A stretch of 64,000 bases of DNA from Actinoplanes lutulentus (GCF_003259845.1 NZ_QLMJ01000004.1:1-64000), one strand, 5' to 3'. Positions 49,692 to 60,978 are shown, counted from the first letter of the stretch. Made by a program: numbers and translations. The notes: generated from the letters alone by a model not told the origin.

Positions 49692-50768
49692 TCATGGCAG
49701 GATCTCCTCAGCGGCGTTCAGGAAAGCGGACGTCTCGGACTCGGTGCCGGCGGTGACCCGCAGCCAGCCGGCCAGGCCGACGTCGCGGATCAGGACCCCA
49801 CGGTCGAGGAAGGCCTGCCAGGCTGCCTTCTGATCGGGATCGGTGGCGAACAGCACGAAGTTGGCGTCGCTGTCGGCGACCCGCACACCCCGGGCCCGGA
49901 GCGTGGTGACGATCCGGTCGCGCTGCTCCTTGATCGCCTCGACAGTGGCGAGCAGCGAGTCCCGGTGCACGACCGCAGCCCGCGCGGCGGCCTGGGTGAT
50001 CGCCGACAGGTGGTACGGCAACCGGACCAGCTGCACCGCGTCGACCACGGCCGGGTCGGCGGCCAGGTAGCCCAGCCGGCCGCCGGCGAAACCGAACGCC
50101 TTGCTCATGGTCCGGCTCACCACGAGGCGCGGGTGGTGCGGCAGCAGGGTGAGCGCGCTGATCGTGCCGGGCCGGGCGAACTCGGTGTAGGCCTCGTCGA
50201 CGATCACCATGCCCCGCGCGGTCGCCAGGATCGCGTCGATCACCGACGGGTCCAGAGCGGTGCCGGTCGGGTTGTTCGGCGAGCAGACGAAGACCAGGTC
50301 CGGGTCGTGTCTCTCGATCTCGGCGACGGCGGCATCGGGGCGCAGCCCGAAGTCCGGGTCACGCAGCGCGCCGATCCAGCGAGTGCCGGTGCCCTGCGCC
50401 AGCAGCGGATGCATCGAGTACGACGGGCCGAAGCCCAGCGCGGTGCGACCCGGCCCGCCGAACGCCTGCAGCAGCTGTTGCTGCACCTCGTTGGAGCCGT
50501 TCGCCGCCCACACGTTCGCCGTGGTGAGGCCGTGGCCGAGGTAGGACGCCAGCTCGGTGCGGAGCGCGATCGCGTCCCGGTCCGGGTAACGGTTCAGATC
50601 GCGGAGCTCGGCCTGCACGGCCTTGCCGATCGCCTCCACCACGTCGTCCGGCACCGGGTACGAGTTCTCGTTCGTGTTCAGCCGCACCGGCACGTCCAGC
50701 TGCGGCGCGCCGTAAGGCGTCGTGCCGCGCAGATCGTCCCGGATCGGCAGATCGTCAATCGTGGTCAT
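49692..50768 (-). CDS. hisC: histidinol-phosphate aminotransferase
   Basis: 358 aa PLP enzyme of fold type I. It converts imidazole acetol phosphate and Glu to histidinol phosphate. Seen: [15 protein letters not shown] near the start, [43 protein letters not shown] and the Lys in [18 protein letters not shown]. Its ATG shares one base with the hisD stop. Confidence 0.96.
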   Translation of the reverse strand: MTTIDDLPIRDDLRGTTPYGAPQLDVPVRLNTNENSYPVPDDVVEAIGKAVQAELRDLNRYPDRDAIALRTELASYLGHGLTTANVWAANGSNEVQQQLLQAFGGPGRTALGFGPSYSMHPLLAQGTGTRWIGALRDPDFGLRPDAAVAEIERHDPDLVFVCSPNNPTGTALDPSVIDAILATARGMVIVDEAYTEFARPGTISALTLLPHHPRLVVSRTMSKAFGFAGGRLGYLAADPAVVDAVQLVRLPYHLSAITQAAARAAVVHRDSLLATVEAIKEQRDRIVTTLRARGVRVADSDANFVLFATDPDQKAAWQAFLDRGVLIRDVGLAGWLRVTAGTESETSAFLNAAEEILP

Positions 50769-52075
50769 CAGGAGAACCGTGCCTTCACTGCGTCACCGTG
50801 GGCGGGGAGATCTTCGGCGTTGGCCAGGGCCACCACATGGCCCGCCACGTCACGCAGAGCCGCCTCGTCGTAATCGATGATGTGCACACCGCGCAGGAAC
50901 GACTGCACCGACAGACCGGACGAGTGCCGCGCGCAGCCACCGGTCGGCAGCACGTGGTTCGACCCGGCGGCGTAATCGCCGAGCGACACCGGCGACCAGG
51001 CGCCCACGAAGATCGCGCCGGCGTTGCGGACCCGCAGGGCCCACTCCCGCGCGTCCCGGGTCTGGATCTCCAGGTGCTCCGCGGCGTAAGCGTCCACCAC
51101 CCGCAGGCCCTGCTCCAGGTCGTCGACCAGCACCACACCGGACTGCTCGCCGGTCAGCGCCGTGCGTACCCGCTCCTCGTGTTTCGTGGCGGCGACCTGC
51201 ACGGCCAGCTCCGCCTCGACCGACTCCACGAGGGCGAGCGAGTCGGTGACCAGCACACTCGCGGCGAGCGGGTCGTGCTCGGCCTGGCTGATCAGGTCGG
51301 CCGCGACGTGCCGCGGGTCGGCGGTGTCGTCGGCCAGGATCGCGATCTCGGTGGGGCCGGCCTCGGCGTCAATCCCGACAACGCCCCTGAGCAGGCGTTT
51401 CGCGGCTGTCACCCAGATGTTGCCGGGCCCGGTGATCACGTCGACCGGCTCGCACCGGTCGGCTTCGTCGGCGCCGGTCGATCCGTACCCCAGCATCGCG
51501 ATCGCCTGGGCGCCGCCCACGGCGTAGACCTCGGTGACGCCGAGCAGGGCACACGCGGCGAGCACCCGGGCATCCGGCAGGCCGCCGTTCTCCACCTGCG
51601 GCGGGCTGGCGATCACCAGGCCCTCGACGCCGGCCTCCTGCGCGGGAACCACGTTCATGACCACGGTGGACGGGTAGACGGCGAGGCCGCCCGGCACGTA
51701 GAGGCCGACCCGGCGGACCGGGATCCAGCGCTCGGTGACCGTGCCACCCGGGACGACCTGGGTGGTGACCTCGGTGCGGCGCTGGTCGGCGTGCACCTTG
51801 CGGGCCCGCTTGATCACCTCGAGCAGCGCGGCGCGCACCTCGGGGTCGAGGCTCGCCTCGGCGGCGGTGATCTCCTCGACCGGCACCCGCAGACGATCCA
51901 GCTGGACACCGTCGAATTTCGACGTCGCCTCCTGGATCGCGCTGAATCCATGCTGATGAACCGCCTCGACAACCGGGCGAATCCGCTCGACGGCAACAGA
52001 GACGTCGAGCTGGGCACGGGGCAGCAGTCCGCGCGGGTCACGAGAGGAGCCGCGCAGGTCGATCCGATTCAGCAC
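50768..52075 (-). CDS. hisD: histidinol dehydrogenase
   Basis: 435 aa. It oxidises L-histidinol to histidine with two NAD+. The N-terminal [74 protein letters not shown] and [17 protein letters not shown] carrying zinc and catalytic residues are present. It is the first gene of the his operon and appears leaderless. Confidence 0.97.
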   Translation of the reverse strand: MLNRIDLRGSSRDPRGLLPRAQLDVSVAVERIRPVVEAVHQHGFSAIQEATSKFDGVQLDRLRVPVEEITAAEASLDPEVRAALLEVIKRARKVHADQRRTEVTTQVVPGGTVTERWIPVRRVGLYVPGGLAVYPSTVVMNVVPAQEAGVEGLVIASPPQVENGGLPDARVLAACALLGVTEVYAVGGAQAIAMLGYGSTGADEADRCEPVDVITGPGNIWVTAAKRLLRGVVGIDAEAGPTEIAILADDTADPRHVAADLISQAEHDPLAASVLVTDSLALVESVEAELAVQVAATKHEERVRTALTGEQSGVVLVDDLEQGLRVVDAYAAEHLEIQTRDAREWALRVRNAGAIFVGAWSPVSLGDYAAGSNHVLPTGGCARHSSGLSVQSFLRGVHIIDYDEAALRDVAGHVVALANAEDLPAHGDAVKARFS

Positions 52076-52087
52076 CCGCCCAGTCTA
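52076..52087 (-). promoter_or_regulatory. leaderless promoter of the his operon
   Basis: On the minus strand the -10 TAGACT (52082-52087) is followed by six bases and the GTG of hisD. A -35-like CTGACG lies about 15 bases further up. There is no room for an attenuator leader, so histidine attenuation is not supported at this start site. Confidence 0.5.
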
Positions 52088-52152
52088 GGCCGCCGGCCGT
52101 ACCGTCAGCGAAGCCGCCGCACCCGGCCCAGGCGTTGGGACACCGCGCCGGG

Positions 52153-52186
52153 TTGACCAAGGTCGGTCGGCGACTAGGCTGAACGC
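52153..52186 (+). promoter_or_regulatory. leaderless promoter of the LON-domain gene
   Basis: TTGACC (52153-52158), a 16-base spacer and TAGGCT (52175-52180) form a near-consensus housekeeping-sigma promoter. Six bases later the GTG at 52187 starts the gene. It is back-to-back with the hisD promoter. Confidence 0.65.
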
Positions 52187-52894
52187 GTGAGCGATCGGCT
52201 GCCGGTCTTCCCGCTGAGCACGGTGCTCTTTCCCGGCCTGGTGCTGCCCCTCCACATCTTCGAAGAGCGATACCGCGCGCTGGTGCGGGACCTCGTGGCG
52301 CTGTCCGCCGACGATCCGCACGAGTTCGGCGTGGTCACCCTGCGCCACGGCAGTGAGGTGCCGCCCGATCCCGGTGAGGGCCCGGTGCCGGCCGTGCCGC
52401 CGATCCGCGCCGAGGATCTGTACGAGGTGGGCTGCACGGCGGAGCTGCGCCACGTCACCGAGCTGCCGGACGGCCGGTTCGACATCATGACCGTCGGCAA
52501 GCGCCGGTTCACCGTGCTGAGCATCGAGCAGGGCGCGGAGCCTTATCTGAGCGCCCGGGTCCGCTGGCTGACCGACACCGACGAGGCCGACGAGTCCGCC
52601 CACATCCTGGCGCCGCGGGTGCTGGCCGCGTTCCGGTCATACCTGGAACTGCTCCGGCCGAACAGCGAGGTGCTCGACCAGGTTCCGGACGACCCGACAG
52701 TGCTGTCCCACCTGGTCGCGGCGACCGCCCAGCTCACCGTCGAGGAGCGGCAGCAGCTGCTCGCCACCCCCGACACGGCGAGCCGGCTGCGCGCCGAGCT
52801 GCGGCTGCTCAACCGCGAGTCAGGCCTGCTTGCCCGGGTCCGTGCCGTCCCGGTGCCGCTCTCCGACCTGGCTCGTCCCGCCAGCCCAAACTGA
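52187..52894 (+). CDS. LON peptidase substrate-binding-domain protein
   Basis: 235 aa. The N-terminal LPVFPLSTVLFPGLVLPLHIFEERYRALVRDL and RFDIMTVGKRRFTVL are typical of the LON_substr_bdg (PUA-like) domain. No ATPase or protease domain follows, so it is the stand-alone type. Its ligand is unknown. The end overlaps the convergent DUF2567 gene by 75 bp. Confidence 0.9.
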   Translation: MSDRLPVFPLSTVLFPGLVLPLHIFEERYRALVRDLVALSADDPHEFGVVTLRHGSEVPPDPGEGPVPAVPPIRAEDLYEVGCTAELRHVTELPDGRFDIMTVGKRRFTVLSIEQGAEPYLSARVRWLTDTDEADESAHILAPRVLAAFRSYLELLRPNSEVLDQVPDDPTVLSHLVAATAQLTVEERQQLLATPDTASRLRAELRLLNRESGLLARVRAVPVPLSDLARPASPN

Positions 52895-53551
52895 GTCGTC
52901 CATCGCCGGCACGGGTGCCACATAGGGATGGTTCGGGCCGTAACCGGGCGCGGCTCCCGGCTGGTCCAGGTCCGGGTCGTTCGACCAGCCGGCCAGCAGC
53001 GTCAGCACGATCGCCGCGGCGAACGCCGGCACCAGCGTCGGGCCGAGCGAGTGCACCTCCGGCGGGGCCAGATAGGTGGCGCCCTGCGCGGCCGAGGCAC
53101 GCCACTGCTGGTACGCGTCCCGGCCGATCAGCTCACCGACCCACGGCGCCACCCAGTGCCCGGCCACGTACGTCCCGCCGACCACACCGAGCAGCAGGAA
53201 CGGCCCCCGGTCGCGGCGCAGCGCCAGCCAGGCACCGACCGCGGCGAGCAGCCCGAACGCGAACCCGAGCAGGGTGAACCAGCCGTCCGAGGCGATGTAC
53301 TGCTCGGGTGACGGATCGTTCACCACGATCCCGTTGTCGCCCACGTTGATCACCGGCACACCCGGGGCGAGCCACGCCCAGAGAAGGCCCAGCGGCGCGC
53401 CCAGCACGCCGAGCACCACCAGGCTGACGATCGTGGCGGTCACGGTCCGCCGCAGGGGCCGGCGGCTGTCACGCTGGAACTGCCACCACTGTGCCGAACG
53501 CCACGTGGGCGGGCCGGGATCGTAGGGCGGTTCGAGATCGCTCGGTTGCAC
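52820..53551 (-). CDS. DUF2567-like four-helix membrane protein
   Basis: 243 aa. A hydrophilic N-terminus (MQPSDLEPPYDPGPPTWRSA) is followed by four hydrophobic segments (ATIVSLVVLGVLGAPLGLLWAWL, WFTLLGFAFGLLAAVGAWLAL, FLLLGVVGGTYVAGHWVA, TLVPAFAAAIVLTLLAGW) and a Pro/Gly/Asp-rich tail. An extracellular loop carries VGDNGIVVNDPSPEQYI. This layout fits DUF2567 of actinobacteria. Function is not known. It lies 30 bp after dnaE on the other side of its stop in the same direction upstream. Confidence 0.8.
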   Translation of the reverse strand: MQPSDLEPPYDPGPPTWRSAQWWQFQRDSRRPLRRTVTATIVSLVVLGVLGAPLGLLWAWLAPGVPVINVGDNGIVVNDPSPEQYIASDGWFTLLGFAFGLLAAVGAWLALRRDRGPFLLLGVVGGTYVAGHWVAPWVGELIGRDAYQQWRASAAQGATYLAPPEVHSLGPTLVPAFAAAIVLTLLAGWSNDPDLDQPGAAPGYGPNHPYVAPVPAMDDSVWAGGTSQVGERHRDGTDPGKQA

Positions 53552-53581
53552 CCTACGATCCTTCCAGATCAGCGCTGATCG

Positions 53582-56500
53582 TCAGGCGACGGCCGATGGC
53601 CCGAGAATCATCTTGAGATCGGCTCGCAGCGCCGGGGTCGGCGCGACCCGCACCCCGCCCAGCCGCATCACCGTCGTACGTTTGCCGTTCTGCAGGTGGA
53701 CGTGCACCTCGGCGTCGCCGGGGTGACTGATGAGGATCTCTTTGAGCTCGTCCACGAGCGGCGGCGTGCACCGGGTCACCGCCATGGTCAGGGTGACCGG
53801 CTTGTTGTCCGGGTTGTGGGTCACGTCCGGCATGGACATGTCCATCGCCATGATCCGGGCCTGGTCGTCGCGCCGGTCGATCCGGCCCTTGACCACCACG
53901 ATCGCGTCCTCGGCGATGTACTGCCCGACCAGCTCGTAGGTGTTCGGGAAGAACAGCGCCTCGACACCGCCGGCCAGGTCCTCCAGCGTCGCCGACGCCC
54001 AGGCCCGGCCCTGCTTGGTGATCCGGCGCTGCACACCGGTGAGGATGCCGGCCAGGGTGACCACGGCGCCGTCCGGCACCGAGCCCTCCTCGCCCAGCGC
54101 GGCGATGCTGGTGTCCGCCGAGTTCTGCAGGAGCACCTCGAGGCCGGCGAGCGGGTGGTCGGAGACGTAGAGGCCGAGCATCTCCCGCTCGAACGCGAGC
54201 TTGTCGCGCTTGTCCCACTCGCTGTCGCCGATGATCGGCATCGCGACCGTCGAGGAGACGCCGGAGTCGCTGTCACCGAACGCGCCGAACAGGTCGAACT
54301 GCCCGGCCGCCTCGTTGCGCTTGACGTCCGCGTACGCGTCGATCGCCTCGGCGTGCACGGCGAGCAGGCCCTTGCGGCTGTGCCCCATCGAGTCGAAGGC
54401 ACCCGCCTTGATCAGCGATTCGATGGTTCGCTTGTTGCAGGCCACCGCGTCGACCTTCGACAGGAAGTCGTAGAAGTCGTTGTAGTCGCCCTTTTCCTTA
54501 CGGCAGCGGACGATCGCCTCCACCACGTTGCCGCCGACGTTGCGGACCGCGCCGAGGCCGAACCGGATGTCGGTGCCGACCGGGGTGAACGGCCCGGCCG
54601 ACTGGTTCACGTCGGGCGGCAGCACCTGGATGCCCATCCGGCGGCACTCCGCCAGGTAGACCGCCATCTTGTCCTTGTCGTCGCCGACGCTGGTCAGCAG
54701 ACCACCCATGTACTCGGCCGGGTAGTGCGCCTTCAGGTACGCCGTCCAGTACGACACCAGGCCGTACGCCGCGGAGTGCGCCTTGTTGAACGCGTAGCCG
54801 GCGAACGGGACCAGGACGTCCCACACCGCCTGGATGGCCTCGTCGGAGTACCCGTTCGCCCGGCAGCCGTCGCGGAACGGGATGAACTCCTTGTCGAGGA
54901 TCTCCTTCTTCTTCTTGCCCATGGCGCGGCGGAGCAGGTCGGCCTGGCCGAGCGTGTAGCCGGCGAGGATCTGCGCGGCGCGCTGCACCTGCTCCTGATA
55001 GACGATCAGGCCGTAGGTGGGCTCCAGGATCTCCCGCAGCGGCTCCTCCAGCTCCGGGTGGATCGGGGTGATCTCCTGGAGCTTGTTCTTGCGGAGCGCG
55101 TAGTTGGTGTGCGAGTCGACGCCCATCGGACCGGGCCGGTACAGCGCCAGGACGGCGGAGATGTCCTCGAAGTTGTCCGGTTTCATCAGGCGCAGCAGGG
55201 ACCGCATCGGGCCACCGTCGAGCTGGAAGACGCCCAGCGTGTCACCCCGGGCCAGCAGGTCGTACGCCGGCTGGTCGTCCAGCGGCAACGCGAGCAGGTC
55301 CATGCCGTTGCCGTGGTTGAGCTCGATGTTCTTCACGGCGTCGTCGAGGATGGTCAGGTTCCGCAGGCCGAGGAAGTCCATCTTCAGCAGGCCGAGCGTC
55401 TCGCAGGTCGGGTAGTCGAACTGCGTGATGATCACGCCGTCGCTGGCCCGGCGCATGAGCGGGATGTGGTCGATGATCGGCTCGGCGGACATGATGACGC
55501 CGGCGGCGTGCACACCGGTCTGCCGGATCAGGCCCTCGATGCCGCGAGCCGTGTCGATGACCTTCTTGACGTCCGGGTCGGTCTCGTAGAGCCCGCGGAT
55601 CTCACCGGCCTCGTTGTACCGCTTGTCGTCCTTGTTGAAGATGCCGCCGAGGGTGATGCCCTTGCCCATGACGTCCGGCGGCATCGCCTTGGTGATCTTG
55701 TCGCCGACCGCGAACGGGTAACCCAGCACCCGGGCCGAGTCCTTGATCGCGGCCTTGGCCTTGATCGTGCCGAACGTGGCGATCTGGGCGACCTTGTCCT
55801 CGCCCCACTTCTCGGTGACGTACCGGATCACCTCACCGCGCCGGCGCTCGTCGAAGTCGATGTCGACATCGGGCATCGAGACACGCTCGGGGTTCAGGAA
55901 CCGCTCGAAGATCAGGCCGTGCGGCAGCGGGTCGAGGTCGGTGATACCCATCGCGTACGCGACCAGCGAGCCTGCCGCCGAGCCACGACCCGGTCCCACC
56001 GCGATGCCGTTGTTCTTCGCCCACTGGATGAAGTCGGCGACCACGAGGAAGTACGCCGGGAAGCCCATCTGGATGATGACACCCAGTTCGTACTCCGCCT
56101 GCTTCACGTGGGTGTCCGGGATGCCGGCCGGGAATCGGGCGCGCAGCCCCTCGAACGCCGTGTGCCGGAAGTACTCCTCTTCGGTGTACCCGTCCGGGAT
56201 CGGGAACCTCGGCATCAGGTTCTTGAAGGTGAACATCCCGTCGGTGTCCACCTTCTCGGCCACCAGCAGCGTGTTCCGGCAGCCCTCCTGCCACGCCTCG
56301 GAGGAGTCCACCGCGCGCATCTGGTCGGCCGACTTCACGAAGTAGCCGGAGCCGTCGAAGCGGAACCGGTTCGGGTCGGCGACGTTGCTGCCGGTCTGCA
56401 CGCACAGCAGCACGTCGTGCGCCGCGGACTGCTCCTCGTGCACGTAATGCGAGTCGTTGGTGACCAGGGGCGGGATGTTCAGCTTCTTGCTGATCTCCAG

Positions 56501-57115
56501 CAGGCCGTCCCGGACGCGCTTCTCGATCGACAGACCGTGGTCCATGATCTCGAGGAAGTAGTTGTCCTTGCCGAGCGCTTCCTGGTACATCGCGGCGGAT
56601 TTCAGGGCCTCGTCGAACTGGCCGAGCCGCAGCCGGGTCTGCACCGAGCCGGATGGGCAGCCGGTGGTGCCCATGATGCCCTCGGCGTGCTCCGCGATGA
56701 TGTCGAAGTCCATCCGCGGGTACTTACCGAGCTGGCCCTCGATCGAGCCGCGCGAGTTGAGCCGGAACAGGTTCTTCAGCCCGACCGCGTTACGCGCCCA
56801 CATCGTCATGTGCGTGTACGCACCGTTACCGGAGATGTCGTCCGATTTCTGCTCCGGACGACCCCACTTGATCCGGCTCTTGGTGAGCCGCGACTCCGGC
56901 GCCACGTACGCCTCGACACCGATCACCGGGATCAGATCCGCGGCTTTCGCCTGCCTGTAGAAGTCGTAAGCCCCGTGCATGTTGCCGTGGTCGGTGATCG
57001 CCGCGGCCGGCATGCCGAGCCGTTTCGCCTCGGCGAGCAGTTCCTTGATCCGGGCAGCCCCGTCGAGCATCGAATACTCAGTGTGAACATGAAGATGCAC
57101 GAACGAGTCGGACAC
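53582..57115 (-). CDS. dnaE: DNA polymerase III alpha subunit
   Basis: 1177 aa replicative polymerase of DnaE1 type. The N-terminal PHP domain is intact ([26 protein letters not shown]), followed by the Pol3 palm with catalytic Asp triad in MPDVDIDFD and further on [18 protein letters not shown], the thumb-finger region [13 protein letters not shown], a helix-hairpin-helix part and an OB domain ([15 protein letters not shown]). GTG start with a G-rich site upstream. It follows the MinD-like gene by 33 bp on the same strand. Confidence 0.97.
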   Translation of the reverse strand: MSDSFVHLHVHTEYSMLDGAARIKELLAEAKRLGMPAAAITDHGNMHGAYDFYRQAKAADLIPVIGVEAYVAPESRLTKSRIKWGRPEQKSDDISGNGAYTHMTMWARNAVGLKNLFRLNSRGSIEGQLGKYPRMDFDIIAEHAEGIMGTTGCPSGSVQTRLRLGQFDEALKSAAMYQEALGKDNYFLEIMDHGLSIEKRVRDGLLEISKKLNIPPLVTNDSHYVHEEQSAAHDVLLCVQTGSNVADPNRFRFDGSGYFVKSADQMRAVDSSEAWQEGCRNTLLVAEKVDTDGMFTFKNLMPRFPIPDGYTEEEYFRHTAFEGLRARFPAGIPDTHVKQAEYELGVIIQMGFPAYFLVVADFIQWAKNNGIAVGPGRGSAAGSLVAYAMGITDLDPLPHGLIFERFLNPERVSMPDVDIDFDERRRGEVIRYVTEKWGEDKVAQIATFGTIKAKAAIKDSARVLGYPFAVGDKITKAMPPDVMGKGITLGGIFNKDDKRYNEAGEIRGLYETDPDVKKVIDTARGIEGLIRQTGVHAAGVIMSAEPIIDHIPLMRRASDGVIITQFDYPTCETLGLLKMDFLGLRNLTILDDAVKNIELNHGNGMDLLALPLDDQPAYDLLARGDTLGVFQLDGGPMRSLLRLMKPDNFEDISAVLALYRPGPMGVDSHTNYALRKNKLQEITPIHPELEEPLREILEPTYGLIVYQEQVQRAAQILAGYTLGQADLLRRAMGKKKKEILDKEFIPFRDGCRANGYSDEAIQAVWDVLVPFAGYAFNKAHSAAYGLVSYWTAYLKAHYPAEYMGGLLTSVGDDKDKMAVYLAECRRMGIQVLPPDVNQSAGPFTPVGTDIRFGLGAVRNVGGNVVEAIVRCRKEKGDYNDFYDFLSKVDAVACNKRTIESLIKAGAFDSMGHSRKGLLAVHAEAIDAYADVKRNEAAGQFDLFGAFGDSDSGVSSTVAMPIIGDSEWDKRDKLAFEREMLGLYVSDHPLAGLEVLLQNSADTSIAALGEEGSVPDGAVVTLAGILTGVQRRITKQGRAWASATLEDLAGGVEALFFPNTYELVGQYIAEDAIVVVKGRIDRRDDQARIMAMDMSMPDVTHNPDNKPVTLTMAVTRCTPPLVDELKEILISHPGDAEVHVHLQNGKRTTVMRLGGVRVAPTPALRADLKMILGPSAVA

Positions 57116-57148
57116 CCGGACCCCCCTATAAGTCGACGGCCCAGAATA

Positions 57149-58843
57149 TTACTCGGCGAACGGCTCCAGCATCGTCGACGCGGCACGCAACCAAGCCTGT
57201 CGAGTTTCGGCCTGGAGGTCGCCGTACTCGATCGAGGAACCGACCTCGAGCGCGGGGTCGTAAGGCACCACCGCGACCGCCCGGGTCCGCGTGGCGAAGT
57301 GCTTCTTGAAGTCCTCAAGCAGCGGCAGGTGGCCCGGCGACGGGCACGAGATCAACGTCACGGCGTTTGCCACCATGTCGCCCATCCCGCTCTCCTCGAG
57401 CACGTCGAGCATCCAGTCCGCGGTGAAAGCCGCGTCCTCCCGGGGCACCGTGGTGATCACCAGCTGGTCGGCGGTGCGCATCACCGTCTGCCAGTTGACG
57501 CTCTCCACGTTGTTGCCGGTGTCGACGCAGATCACGTCATGGGTACGCCGCAGCAGATCGGTCACCCGCCGCACGGTGCCCTGGTCGAGCCGCTGGGCGA
57601 AGCGCGGGTTCTCCTCGCCGGCGAGGACGTCGTAGGAGCCGTCCGAGGCGTGCCGCAGATAGGCGTCGAGCTCCTGGAGCAGCGCGTCGCCGTGCAGGTT
57701 CTCGATGCGCATCAGGTCGGCGAGCAGGTGCTTGATGGTCCGGGCGTGCCGGGCCGAACCGGCACGCAGACCGAGCGTGCCGCGCAGCTCGTTGTCGTCC
57801 CAGGCCAGCACGCCACGACCGCGCACGCTGCCGATGGTGGCCGCGGCCAGCACGGTCGCGGTGGTCTTGTGCACGCCGCCCTTGGGGTTGGCGAACGCCA
57901 GCACCCGCGGCTTGCCGAGCTTGCGGCGCAGCACCGAGGCGGCCCGGTCGCTGCCGTCGTCGTTGCGCGTCTGCCGCCACTCGATCCGGGCGCCCGCGGC
58001 ACTGGCGGCAGGCGAGATCGGCGCCGGCTGCGGCGCGGGGATGCGCGGCGCGGCCTGCGGGGGCACGACCGGCCCCTGCGCGGCCGGATTGCGAGGGTAC
58101 GCGGGCGCGGCCGGCGCCGGCGGATAAGCACTCGTCGCCGGAGGCTGCTGAGCCAACGGCTGCGGCGCCAGAGACTGCGGCGCCAGAGACTGCGGCGTCA
58201 TCGGCGGGGCGGGCGGTGCCACGGGTGCCGCGGCCTGCGGAACGACCGGCGGGGCCGGCGGAGGCTGGGCGGCCGGAGCGTATGCCCCACCGGCGTAGCC
58301 GTTCGCGAAGCCGCCGGCCGGCGGCGGGGCCGCGTAACCGTTGGCCGCGGGCGGCGGGTACCCGTTCGCCGGATAGTCGCGCGCCGGTGAGGCGTACCCG
58401 GAAGGGGCCGCACCGAAATCACGCACCGGAGGTTGTGGGGGTTGGGCCGGAGGCTGCTGATGCGCCGGAGGCGCAGCGCGGCCACCCGGCTCGAAGAAGC
58501 TGCTCGGCTGCTCGGGCTCACGCCGGGCCTGCCAGCGAGGGTCGAGCGGGTTGATCGGACGCTGCGGAACAGCGCGCTGCTCCGGCGGCGGTTCCGGTGC
58601 GCGGCGCTCGGGAGCGGGCTGCTGCGCCCGGGGATCGAGCGGGTTGAAAGGCCGGCGCTCCACCGGGGCCGCGCCCCGGCCTGGCTGCTGCTGGCCCCAT
58701 GGCGCCTGCTGTTGAGGCTCCTGCTGCTGCGGAGTCTCTTCCGGCTCTTCGCTGCGGTTGCCATGCCGAGCCCGGTCGAGCAGCGCCCGCCAGCGCGGGG
58801 CTGGTTCCGCAGGCCGGCCCCAGCCGGTCTCGGTCCCGTCCAC
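57149..58843 (-). CDS. MinD/ParA-like ATPase with long Pro/Gln-rich N-terminus
   Basis: 564 aa. Residues 1-285 are disordered, rich in Pro, Ala and Gln, with PxNPLDPR repeats (66-72, 97-103) and PQSLAPQSLAPQPLA. The ATPase starts near 300: deviant Walker A FANPKGGVHKTT (321-328 for KGGVHKTT), then VLAWDDNELRGTLG as switch and VICVDTGNN. His replaces the usual Gly before the Lys. It resembles actinobacterial EspI or MinD-like proteins and may act in polar or secretion-related positioning. It precedes dnaE by 33 bp. Confidence 0.85.
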   Translation of the reverse strand: MDGTETGWGRPAEPAPRWRALLDRARHGNRSEEPEETPQQQEPQQQAPWGQQQPGRGAAPVERRPFNPLDPRAQQPAPERRAPEPPPEQRAVPQRPINPLDPRWQARREPEQPSSFFEPGGRAAPPAHQQPPAQPPQPPVRDFGAAPSGYASPARDYPANGYPPPAANGYAAPPPAGGFANGYAGGAYAPAAQPPPAPPVVPQAAAPVAPPAPPMTPQSLAPQSLAPQPLAQQPPATSAYPPAPAAPAYPRNPAAQGPVVPPQAAPRIPAPQPAPISPAASAAGARIEWRQTRNDDGSDRAASVLRRKLGKPRVLAFANPKGGVHKTTATVLAAATIGSVRGRGVLAWDDNELRGTLGLRAGSARHARTIKHLLADLMRIENLHGDALLQELDAYLRHASDGSYDVLAGEENPRFAQRLDQGTVRRVTDLLRRTHDVICVDTGNNVESVNWQTVMRTADQLVITTVPREDAAFTADWMLDVLEESGMGDMVANAVTLISCPSPGHLPLLEDFKKHFATRTRAVAVVPYDPALEVGSSIEYGDLQAETRQAWLRAASTMLEPFAE

Positions 58844-59045
58844 GGCTCGTCCTCTCTGCGCCTACCCGATTGTCATCCTCGGCGATGGTCTAAGCCTTCA
58901 GGCGATGTTCTCGCCCCCTGACAGGCTACGGACGAGACCCAGTTCGGGCCACCGGCCGACCGCCCATCCTCGGGTCATTCTTGATCACATAGCGGCACGC
59001 TGGTCGTGCACGTGCATCCACCCGAACGTTTCGGGGTCGGAAAAC

Positions 59046-60026
59046 CTAACGGCCGGGCACTTCGGAGGGCGTGCTGTACCCGTCGCGAACAGGACTCGCG
59101 TCCGCCGCCGAGGGTACGGCAACCGGAACCTCGGAGGGGAATACGGACTGCGGTGCGGCGGTAGTCGAACTTTCGGGTGAGGCGGATGTCACAGCGGCCT
59201 CGATCGACGACGGTATAGGCGTAGGTGTGGCGGAGGCAACGCCTGCTTCGAGGGATGGCACGGCCGGCACCGACGGCTGTTCCGAGACGGTGTCCGTCTC
59301 CTCGGGCAGCGGCGGCCGGAACTCCGCCTTGTCCAGCTGGCGCACTTCCGGCGCCGGGTCGACGACCCGGACCACCGGGGTCGCGGCCAGGCCGCTCAGC
59401 ACGTTCGGCGCGGCACGCACCACGACCGCGAAGACACAGTCACACCCGGCCCGGTACGCGGCCGCCTCCTGAGCCGCCGTGCGGGCAGCGCTCTGATAGG
59501 CGGCCCGCAAGCGGCGCTCGTTGCGCCCGTCGCCGCTCAGCGCCTCGCTCAGCCGGAGGTATTCCGCCTCCTCCTGGTCGCGGGACACCGCGGCGGCGAG
59601 CATCCCGCCGATCACGTCGGCGGGCAGCTGATAGACCGGGATCCGGGTCACCTGGGTACGCGCGTCCGGAAGCGGCACCCGCGTGTAGACCTGGGCCACT
59701 GTCGCGCCGGCCAGCAGCGCCGGGAGGCTGCTCGGTGACGCGTACGACCGGAGGGTGACCAGCGCCCAGGTGTCGCCGGAGGTGCCGAGCGTCTCCACCT
59801 CGTGCTTCGCCGCGTCGGAGTAACCACCGACGGACTGGCCCTCCACCACGCCGACCCGGACCACCTCGCCGGTCGACTCACCGGCGGGCAGTTCGCGGTC
59901 GGCCCAGATCAGTGCCGAGACCAGTGCCGTGATAGCCGCCAGCGCGACTCCGGTCATGATCAATGACCGGAGTGAGCCGCCCCCGAACCTGACGAGGACC
60001 GCCCGCAGACCAGGCGCGGGGCCCAC
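59046..60026 (-). CDS. single-pass membrane protein of unknown function near rluD
   Basis: 326 aa. A hydrophobic helix at about 23-42 (LIMTGVALAAITALVSALIW) anchors it, with the large C-terminal part outside. A central domain (VRVGVVEGQSVGGYSDAAKHEVETL ... LPADVIGGMLAAAVSRDQEEAEYLRLSEALSGDGR) is followed by a Thr/Ser/Pro-rich tail of about 90 residues. The GTG at 60026 has GGGAG six bases upstream. It is not recognised as a named family. It follows rluD by 22 bp. Confidence 0.75.
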   Translation of the reverse strand: MGPAPGLRAVLVRFGGGSLRSLIMTGVALAAITALVSALIWADRELPAGESTGEVVRVGVVEGQSVGGYSDAAKHEVETLGTSGDTWALVTLRSYASPSSLPALLAGATVAQVYTRVPLPDARTQVTRIPVYQLPADVIGGMLAAAVSRDQEEAEYLRLSEALSGDGRNERRLRAAYQSAARTAAQEAAAYRAGCDCVFAVVVRAAPNVLSGLAATPVVRVVDPAPEVRQLDKAEFRPPLPEETDTVSEQPSVPAVPSLEAGVASATPTPIPSSIEAAVTSASPESSTTAAPQSVFPSEVPVAVPSAADASPVRDGYSTPSEVPGR

Positions 60027-60048
60027 GTTTCACTCCCGACTGCTGTGG

Positions 60049-60978
60049 CTAGCTGCTGGCGTCCTCCAGGACGTCCAGCGCGTATTTCAGGTCGTCAGGG
60101 TAGTCGCTGACGAACCGGACCTCATCGTGCGTCCGGGGGTGGACAAACGCCAGTTCGCGGGCGTGCAGCCACTGACGGTCCAGTTTCAGCCGGGCGGCCA
60201 GGGTGGGATCCGCACCGTACGCCGTGTCACCGACGCACGGATGCCGCAGCGCCGAGAAGTGCACCCGGATCTGGTGGGTACGCCCGGTCTCCAGCCGCAC
60301 GTCCACCAGGCTGGCCGACCGGAACGCCTCAAGCGTGTCGTAGTGCGTCACGCTGGGCTTGCCGTCCGACATCACCGCGAACTTCCAGTCAGCGGTCGGG
60401 TGCCGGTCGATCGGGGCGTCGATGGTGCCGCGCAACGGATCCAGGTGCCCCTGGACCACGGCGTGGTACCGCTTCTCCACCTCGCGCTCCTTGAACGCCC
60501 GCTTCAGCTCGGTGTACGCCACCTCGCTCTTCGCCACCACCATGAGGCCGGTGGTGCCGACGTCGAGGCGGTGCACCACGCCCTGCCGCTCGGCGGCACC
60601 GCTGGTCGCCACGTTCTGGCCCATCGCGGCCAGCCCGCCGATCACGGTCGGCCCGGTCCACCCGGGACTCGGGTGAGCCGCGACACCGACCGGCTTGTCC
60701 ACCACGACGATGTCGTCGTCGCTATAGATGATCTTCATGCCGTGCACCGGCGCGGCGACGATCGTCGGCGCGGCCACCGGCGCGGGCAGGGTCACCTCGA
60801 GCCAGGCGCCGGCCGTGACCTTCTCCGACTTGAGCCGGGCAACACCGTCCACCAGCGCGTCACCGGACTCCACCAGGTCGGCCGCGGCCGTCCGGGAAAG
60901 CCCGAAGAGGCGGGAGACGGCCTGGTCCAGGCGCATGCCGTGGAGCCCGTCCGGGACGGGCAGGGATCGCTGACTCAT
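60049..60978 (-). CDS. rluD: RluA/RluD-family pseudouridine synthase
   Basis: 309 aa. It makes pseudouridines in 23S rRNA. An S4 domain (about 15-65, [30 protein letters not shown]) precedes the catalytic domain with catalytic Asp in [18 protein letters not shown], followed by [29 protein letters not shown]. It overlaps lspA by 4 bp. Exact target (positions 1911/1915/1917 for RluD) is inferred by family. Confidence 0.93.
   Translation of the reverse strand: MSQRSLPVPDGLHGMRLDQAVSRLFGLSRTAAADLVESGDALVDGVARLKSEKVTAGAWLEVTLPAPVAAPTIVAAPVHGMKIIYSDDDIVVVDKPVGVAAHPSPGWTGPTVIGGLAAMGQNVATSGAAERQGVVHRLDVGTTGLMVVAKSEVAYTELKRAFKEREVEKRYHAVVQGHLDPLRGTIDAPIDRHPTADWKFAVMSDGKPSVTHYDTLEAFRSASLVDVRLETGRTHQIRVHFSALRHPCVGDTAYGADPTLAARLKLDRQWLHARELAFVHPRTHDEVRFVSDYPDDLKYALDVLEDASS

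Noticed and set aside
53696-58390. 4.7-kb plus-strand open frame opposite dnaE and the MinD-like gene
   Set aside because: It is a codon-bias shadow: its translation is Arg/His/Val/Asp-rich low-complexity text with no domain, and the opposite strand encodes DnaE with intact motifs.
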